NCBI GenBank assembly: GCA_031551965.1
Contig: JAVBMW010000016.1
Coordinates: forward strand, 40,598-104,597
Direction: 5' to 3'
DNA from: CALVGQ01 sp031551965
GTDB lineage: Bacteria; Bacillota_I; Bacilli_A; Erysipelotrichales; Erysipelotrichaceae
Length of the DNA: 64,000 nt
In this document: piece by piece, positions 58,869 through 64,000 of the stretch
Layout: every line of letters starts with the position of its first letter
Numbering within the stretch: the first letter of the stretch is position 1
Notes under the pieces: model-generated
The model's database searches: none
Seen by the model: only the letters and a program-made list of their open reading frames with translations
What the model was told of the DNA's origin: nothing
Made by a program: the position numbers and the translations under genes

Positions 58869-59884
58869 AGTTCATTGATTACATAAAAGATAAAATTGCT
58901 ACGATTTGTCTGTTTCTTGGAGCTATCCTTATCGTGGTATTGATGCTTTTAGCTTTTCATAGTTCTAATGATTTGATTATTGCGATTATTGTAACTTTGA
59001 CTAGTTTTTTTCTTGCCGCTATTAGCTTAGATTATTATTCAAGAAAAAGGTTTTATAATACCTTCACTTCTAATTTGGAAGGCTTAGATCAGAAGTATTT
59101 GATTATCGAAACAGTTAAAAAACCAGACTTTTTTGAGGGGAAAATACTATTTGATTCTTTGTATGATATCGATAAATCAATGATTGAAAAAATCAATTCC
59201 ATACAAGCCAACATGCTTGATTTTAAAGAATACATCGAGCTTTGGATTCATGAAGTTAAAGTTCCATTATCTAGTCTTTTATTGATGGCTCATAATCATC
59301 AGGATCAATTGGATAAAAAAGCTGTGGATCAACTCAAAAAGATAGAAAATTATGTTGAACAAGTACTTTACTATGTTCGCAGTGAAAATGCTGAAAAAGA
59401 TTATCTGATCACCAAAAACAATTTAAGTAAAATCGTGATGAATGTAGCCTTAAAAAATAAAAATGATCTTTTAGAGAAAAAGATTGATTTAATCGTTTCT
59501 GATATAGATCAAGAAGTACTGACTGATTCAAAATGGCTGGAGTTTATGTTGAATCAAATTATGAATAATAGTATCAAATACAGTAAGAATAATGAAAATT
59601 CTTATATTAAAATCACAAGTTATAAAGAAAACAATCATGTGATTCTTGAAATAGAAGATAACGGAATTGGGATACCAACCAGTGATCTTAACCGTGTCTT
59701 TGAAAAGTCATTTACAGGAATTAATGGACGAGCTCAATCCAAATCAACAGGAATGGGTTTATATCTAGTGAGTAAGTTATGTGCAAGATTAAATCATAGA
59801 ATTGAAATCGATTCAAAACAAGGGGAGTGGACTAAAATAAGAATCACTTTTAATCATAATGCACATTATGATGTACTAAGTTAA
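58865..59884 (+). CDS. Intramembrane-sensing histidine kinase (BceS-like)
   Basis: A 339-residue kinase with two close N-terminal transmembrane helices (about residues 11-31 and 37-55) and almost no outside loop, the mark of intramembrane-sensing kinases that listen to a partner ABC transporter. The phosphorylated His129 is in LWIHEVKVPLSSL; the ATPase domain has NQIMNNSIKYS, EDNGIGIP and STGMGLYLVSKL. It should phosphorylate the response regulator encoded just before it. Confidence 0.9.
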   Translation: MKFIDYIKDKIATICLFLGAILIVVLMLLAFHSSNDLIIAIIVTLTSFFLAAISLDYYSRKRFYNTFTSNLEGLDQKYLIIETVKKPDFFEGKILFDSLYDIDKSMIEKINSIQANMLDFKEYIELWIHEVKVPLSSLLLMAHNHQDQLDKKAVDQLKKIENYVEQVLYYVRSENAEKDYLITKNNLSKIVMNVALKNKNDLLEKKIDLIVSDIDQEVLTDSKWLEFMLNQIMNNSIKYSKNNENSYIKITSYKENNHVILEIEDNGIGIPTSDLNRVFEKSFTGINGRAQSKSTGMGLYLVSKLCARLNHRIEIDSKQGEWTKIRITFNHNAHYDVLS

Positions 59885-59886
59885 CG

Positions 59887-59900
59887 TTACAAAATTGTAA
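59887..59900 (+). promoter_or_regulatory. BceR-type operator
   Basis: TTACA-AAAT-TGTAA fits the TNACA-N4-TGTAA box bound by Bce-type response regulators. It lies right after the kinase stop and upstream of the ABC transporter genes. Confidence 0.65.
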
Positions 59901-59973
59901 TATTAGGATAGATTAGAAAAACGACAGGAAATGTTGTTTTAAGTAAACTTGAAGTTGTGAAAGGAAGATGTAT

Positions 59974-60741
59974 ATGGAAAAAGTATTAGAAATCAAAAAT
60001 ATTGAGAAATACTATGGAAACAAATCAAGTTTAACTAAAGCACTCGACAATCTATCTTTTGATGTAGAAAAGGGAGAGTTTATCGCAATCATGGGGGCAA
60101 GCGGAAGTGGGAAGACAACACTTTTGAATTGTGTCTCAACTATTGATCAGGTAACCTCAGGAAGTATCAAAGTTGAAGAAACAGAAATTACAAAACTTAA
60201 AGGAAACAGTTTAAATAAATTCAGACGTGAACAATTAGGATTTATCTTTCAGGATTTCAACTTGTTGGATACTTTAACTGCCTATGAAAATATTGCATTG
60301 GCTTTATCGATTCAAAATATAAAGGCAGCTCTGATTGATGAAAAAATCAAGAAGGTCGCAAAACAGTTGGATATTGAAGATGTTTTACAGAAATATCCTT
60401 ATCAGATGAGTGGTGGGCAGAAACAAAGAGTAGCCAGTGCTCGTGCAATCATTACGGATCCAAAACTAGTTTTGGCAGATGAACCTACAGGAGCACTTGA
60501 TTCAAAGAGTAGTAAAATGCTACTAGAAAGATTTCAACATTTAAATGATGTGGTCAATACAACGATTCTTATGGTCACTCATGATGCTTTCTCGGCAAGT
60601 TATGCTTCTCGTGTTATTTTTATCAATGATGGCAAAGTTTTTCATGAACTTCATAAAGGAGACGATTCAAGAAAAGTATTCTTTGATAAGATCATTGATG
60701 TCGTTACTTTATTGGGTGGAGATTTAAACGATGCTCTTTAA
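59974..60741 (+). CDS. BceA-like ABC transporter ATPase
   Basis: A 255-residue ATPase of the MacB/BceA group. Walker A is MGASGSGKTTLLN (41-49 core), signature MSGGQKQRVASARAI, Walker B LVLADEPTGALDSKS. It powers the permease encoded next, which protects against cell-wall-active peptides. ATG 59974 is eight bases after AAGGA; ATG 59968 is too close. Its end overlaps the permease start by 11 bases. Confidence 0.92.
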   Translation: MEKVLEIKNIEKYYGNKSSLTKALDNLSFDVEKGEFIAIMGASGSGKTTLLNCVSTIDQVTSGSIKVEETEITKLKGNSLNKFRREQLGFIFQDFNLLDTLTAYENIALALSIQNIKAALIDEKIKKVAKQLDIEDVLQKYPYQMSGGQKQRVASARAIITDPKLVLADEPTGALDSKSSKMLLERFQHLNDVVNTTILMVTHDAFSASYASRVIFINDGKVFHELHKGDDSRKVFFDKIIDVVTLLGGDLNDAL

Positions 60742-62773
60742 AATTTCGGTTTCAAACCTAAAAAAAAGTTTTAAAGATTATGCCATCTATTTCTTGACTC
60801 TTATTTTAGGGGTGTCTATTTTCTATGTGTTCAATGCAATTGAAAGTCAAACGGCGATGATGAACATCAGTACGTCTCAAAAAGAAATCATAGAACTTAT
60901 GAATAATATGCTTTCTGGTGTTAGCGTGTTTGTATCACTTGTATTAGGTTTTTTGATCATCTACGCTAGTCAGTTTTTAATTAAACGAAGAAACAAAGAA
61001 TTTGCCATTTATTTGACTTTAGGAATGAGTAAAAGAAAAATATCGACGATTTTATTTGTGGAAACATTGCTTATCGGAATTATTTCGTTGGCTGTTGGAC
61101 TTGGAATTGGTTCAGTTTTGTCGCAATTGATGAGTTTAGTCGTTGTGAATATGTTTAGAGCGGACATGACCCGCTTTGCGTTTACTTTCTCTGCATCAGC
61201 TATGATCAAAACATGTATCTTTTTTGGGATCATTTATTTTATGGTCATGGTTTTCAATACTTGGCAGGTTCAAAAATGCAAGTTGATCGATTTACTTCAA
61301 TCATCAAAAAAATCAGAGACAATCAAATTAAAAAATCCATGGTTATGTGTTGTTGTGTTCATTGTGTCAGTAATTGCCTTGGGATATGCCTATTATAAAG
61401 TAACTATTGGAATGAGATCTTTGCAGGAAGCGATGGATGTCATGGTTCCTATCATTATTGGTATTGTTACCACCTTTACGATTTTCTGGTCTTTATCAGG
61501 GCTGATGCTGACTATTACTAAATCAATGAAAAGCTATTATTATAAAGGATTAAATAGTTTCACTCTTCGGCAGATCAGTTCTAAAATCAACACTGCAACT
61601 TTTATGCTGACAAGCATTTGTCTGATGTTATTTGTAACGATCTGTGTTTTATCCAGTGCGGTTTCAATGAAAAACTCATTAAATCAGACACTGAGTTTGG
61701 CTCCTAAAGACTTTGAAGTTATTAAACAAGTTGATTTAAGCAATGCCTATTATGATGATAAAAAAGTAGAAGAATCACAGATCCCAGTTGAAGAAACATT
61801 AAAAAATATCGGGTTTGACCCAGATGAATATTTAGCAGACTATCTTGTTTTTGAAGTTTATGGATCATCAGAGTTCACTCTGTGGAACTCACTTGGAAAT
61901 TCTTATGATGAAATCAAAAGTCAGTTTCAGTTTATTGATTTTGATTCGCCAGAGGAGATCATTAAAGTTAGTGACTACAACAGAATAGCGAAAATCAATG
62001 GACTTGAACCTTATGAATTAAATGAAGATGAATATGTCTTGGTTGCGGATTTTAACTCTATGGCAAACATCAGAAACAGAGAACTTATAAAGGATGGTAC
62101 AATTACAATTTCAGGAACTACACTTCATCCTAAATTTGATCAGTGTCAACCAGGATACATTTATATGGGCAACTCCCATACCAATGCTGGGATATTCGTT
62201 GTACCAGATAGCATAGAATTAAGTTCAAATCGACTTTATGAAGTGCTAATAGGAGACTATGTTGCGAATGATAAAGAAGGAAAAAAAGAAATTGAAAATA
62301 TTCTGATCAATATTGAAGGGACTGCATATTTATCGAATACAAAATTAAATGTTGTCACGAAAATTTCTTTGCATGAGTCAAGTACAGGACTTGGAGCAAT
62401 CGTTACCTTTATTGGATTATATATTGGTCTTATATTCTTGATTGCCTGTGCAGCACTGTTGGCTTTAAAAGAATTATCTGAAAGCACTGACAACAAAGAC
62501 CGTTACAATATGCTAAGGAAACTAGGGGCTGATGAAAAGTTGATCCATCAAACCTTATTTAGACAAATCGCATTCTTCTTCGTGTTTCCGCTTGTTTTTG
62601 CGGCAATCCATGCGATCTTCGGAATTCAATTTTGTACAGGAGTGCTTGAATTATTTGGTAAAGAAGAAATGCTGAATTCAGTGACAACCGTTTCACTCTT
62701 TGTGGTAGGAATTTACAGTTTGTATTTTATAGTCACATATTTATATAGTAAAAATATTATCAGTGAAAAATAA
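60731..62773 (+). CDS. BceB-like ABC transporter permease
   Basis: A 680-residue permease with about ten membrane segments and a large outside domain of about 200 residues (roughly 325-540), the BceB layout. FtsX-like segments are seen near residues 50-150 and again at the end (FRQIAFFFVFPLVFAAIHAIFG). It works with the preceding ATPase in bacitracin/lantibiotic-type resistance and signals its activity to the kinase. The peptide is unknown. Confidence 0.9.
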   Translation: MLFKISVSNLKKSFKDYAIYFLTLILGVSIFYVFNAIESQTAMMNISTSQKEIIELMNNMLSGVSVFVSLVLGFLIIYASQFLIKRRNKEFAIYLTLGMSKRKISTILFVETLLIGIISLAVGLGIGSVLSQLMSLVVVNMFRADMTRFAFTFSASAMIKTCIFFGIIYFMVMVFNTWQVQKCKLIDLLQSSKKSETIKLKNPWLCVVVFIVSVIALGYAYYKVTIGMRSLQEAMDVMVPIIIGIVTTFTIFWSLSGLMLTITKSMKSYYYKGLNSFTLRQISSKINTATFMLTSICLMLFVTICVLSSAVSMKNSLNQTLSLAPKDFEVIKQVDLSNAYYDDKKVEESQIPVEETLKNIGFDPDEYLADYLVFEVYGSSEFTLWNSLGNSYDEIKSQFQFIDFDSPEEIIKVSDYNRIAKINGLEPYELNEDEYVLVADFNSMANIRNRELIKDGTITISGTTLHPKFDQCQPGYIYMGNSHTNAGIFVVPDSIELSSNRLYEVLIGDYVANDKEGKKEIENILINIEGTAYLSNTKLNVVTKISLHESSTGLGAIVTFIGLYIGLIFLIACAALLALKELSESTDNKDRYNMLRKLGADEKLIHQTLFRQIAFFFVFPLVFAAIHAIFGIQFCTGVLELFGKEEMLNSVTTVSLFVVGIYSLYFIVTYLYSKNIISEK

Positions 62774-62856
62774 GAAATGGCAAGTCTGTTTCTTGTTTTT
62801 CTATCTAAATATACAAATAAATGAATATTCTATTTTCTTTAATGGGCAAAATTTAG

Positions 62857-62880
62857 TATAATAATACCGGAGATGAGGGA
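62857..62880 (+). promoter_or_regulatory. -10 and short leader of the YhfZ-like gene
   Basis: TATAAT at 62857-62862 would start transcription near 62869, leaving a leader of about 16 bases with GAGGGA (62875-62880) just before GTG 62885. The -35 is weak (TTCTTT). Confidence 0.5.
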
Positions 62881-62884
62881 AATT

Positions 62885-63808
62885 GTGGAACCAAATAAAC
62901 ATTTATTTAATAAAAATGCAGTATCTATTATTGGTTTATCAAAAGAATTTATAAAAGCACCTCGTGGTGAAAAAATTCCAACGGTTACCGATTTTTGTGA
63001 TAGTCTAGATGTTGCGCGTGGAACGATTCAGAATTCATTGAAAACACTTCAACAAGAAGGGGCGATCGTTTTGGAATCAAGGGGACACCTAGGAACTTTT
63101 TTGCTTGATAAAGACATGAAAAAGCTAACTGATTTTGCGTGTATCTATTCTATCGTAGGATGTATGCCGCTTCCATACTCAAAAAAATATGAGGGTTTTG
63201 CCTCGGGTTTAATTGTTGCGATGGAGAATCAATATAATTTATTGGCATCAATGGCTTACATGCGTGGAGCAAAAAACAGAATTGCAATGGTGATCGCAGA
63301 TCGTTATGATTTTGCGATTGTGTCTAAATATGCAGCACTTAGAAGTTTGACAGAGAATCAAGAAATAGAAATTATCAAATCATTTGGACCTTATTCATAT
63401 GTAAGTGAGCACGTTATCGTTATGCATGATAAAGATGCTAAAGAGATCCAAGATGGTATGAAGGTTGGAATTGACCAATATTCAATCGACCAAAAACGAT
63501 TAACTGAATTAGCATGTGCTGGTAAAAATGTTGAGTATGTTCCTATGGATGACAGTAAGATCCTTCAAAGAGTTATTGATGGAACAATTGATGCTGCAGT
63601 TTGGAATAAAGATGAAATCACTGATAATTTCTTTGAAGTAAACTTTAAACCGATTGTCGTTTCAGAAATGTCAGATACCGAAGCTGTCATGATCGTTCAT
63701 AGTACAAGGCCAGAAATGACTGCACTCTTAGATCAAATTATTGATACTCAAGTAGTTCTCACTACACAAAAAATGGTATTGGATGGAAAAATCACACCAA
63801 GTTATTAG
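62885..63808 (+). CDS. YhfZ-family transcriptional regulator
   Basis: A 307-residue regulator: an N-terminal winged helix (IPTVTDFCDSLDVARGTIQNSLKTLQQEGAIVLESRGHLGTFLL) joined to a YhfZ-type domain resembling periplasmic-binding-protein folds (MPLPYSKKYEGFASGL ... VYV-like ... GTIDAAVWNKDEI). YhfZ proteins usually neighbour yhf genes for a cytosolic amino-acid/sugar pathway, which would have to lie beyond the window. GTG 62885 is preferred over ATG 62873 because of GAGGGA. It is followed by a terminator. Confidence 0.82.
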   Translation: MEPNKHLFNKNAVSIIGLSKEFIKAPRGEKIPTVTDFCDSLDVARGTIQNSLKTLQQEGAIVLESRGHLGTFLLDKDMKKLTDFACIYSIVGCMPLPYSKKYEGFASGLIVAMENQYNLLASMAYMRGAKNRIAMVIADRYDFAIVSKYAALRSLTENQEIEIIKSFGPYSYVSEHVIVMHDKDAKEIQDGMKVGIDQYSIDQKRLTELACAGKNVEYVPMDDSKILQRVIDGTIDAAVWNKDEITDNFFEVNFKPIVVSEMSDTEAVMIVHSTRPEMTALLDQIIDTQVVLTTQKMVLDGKITPSY

Positions 63809-63837
63809 TCCTAATCAAAAGATTAGGATTTTTATTT
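63809..63837 (+). terminator. Terminator after the YhfZ-like gene
   Basis: TCCTAATC (63809-63816) pairs with GATTAGGA (63821-63828) around AAAA and ends in TTTTTATTT. The remaining 160 bases to the window edge hold no feature I can support. Confidence 0.88.
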
Positions 63838-64000
63838 GGACCTTTAAATGCTTTAAAATAACAATGTCATTAACTTAAGGAATTGTTAAACAAAGGACTT
63901 ATAAACAGAGATATTTCATGTATCATTATTGGAATATCTTTTATTTTATGTTATAAATATAGTGAGAGATATAATATAAAATATTGCTTTAAATAAATCA

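Noticed and set aside
1..64000. CRISPR arrays, insertion sequences, prophage
   Set aside because: No regularly spaced repeats, transposase or phage structural genes were seen on either strand.

Overview
The window looks like chromosome of a low-GC, Gram-positive, fermentative anaerobe or facultative anaerobe, most likely an Erysipelotrichia-like Firmicute. I infer this from AT-rich intergenic DNA, strong GGAGG-type ribosome binding sites, many lipoproteins with a lipobox, lactose/cellobiose-family PTS genes, class III ribonucleotide reductase (nrdDG), AdhE with CcpA- and Rex-like sites, a PyrR attenuator, and lysine, cobalamin and fluoride riboswitches. I see no transposase, integrase catalytic domain, phage structural gene, rRNA or CRISPR array.

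Layout. 1-2.8 kb: a tyrosine phosphatase and a PTS IIC-IIB-IIA operon. 2.8-7.95 kb: small metabolic and redox genes, including a MarR-FMN-flavodoxin operon with a palindromic operator. 7.95-10.9 kb: an alpha-glucosidase, an unidentified structured RNA of about 360 nt, tRNA-Gln, tRNA-Gly and tRNA-Thr, and a perfect 91-bp tandem duplication. 10.9-16.5 kb: a radical-SAM DNA modification/repair pair with a divergent GroEL, then a DarTG-like toxin-antitoxin pair whose antitoxin frame breaks at a canonical A AAA AAG slippery heptamer. 16.7-23 kb: a NagZ-like lipoprotein, a PyrR-controlled uracil permease, an Fpg/Nei-like protein without its catalytic proline, and a membrane metalloprotease with a lipoprotein.

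23-27 kb: a lysine-riboswitch operon (amino-acid permease plus amidohydrolase) and a methyltransferase. 27-33.2 kb: a Crp/Fnr regulator divergent from a truncated NrdD-like pseudoenzyme, followed by a cobalamin riboswitch heading an ECF S-component, a DUF4430 lipoprotein, nrdD and nrdG. This makes sense as one response to B12 shortage: take up cobalamin and make the B12-independent reductase. 33.2-43.7 kb: peptidase T, a sugar-phosphate kinase, thioredoxin-like proteins, cardiolipin synthase, RlmD, and a fluoride-riboswitch-controlled antiporter. 43.7-47.3 kb: YdeI family, adhE with its regulatory region, tRNA-Val.

47.3-53.1 kb: the most unusual accessory block, a polytopic membrane protein, a small XRE regulator and five tandem, mutually related but diverged lipoproteins of unknown function, all downstream of a pair of inverted palindromes around the promoter. 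53.2-64 kb: a two-gene ABC exporter, an aldo/keto reductase with ferredoxin domain, a complete Bce-type two-component/ABC peptide-resistance module with its operator, and a YhfZ-family regulator.

Calls were made by reading motifs, spacing and complementarity by eye; no database search was run. Start codons were chosen from ribosome binding sites where several were possible.
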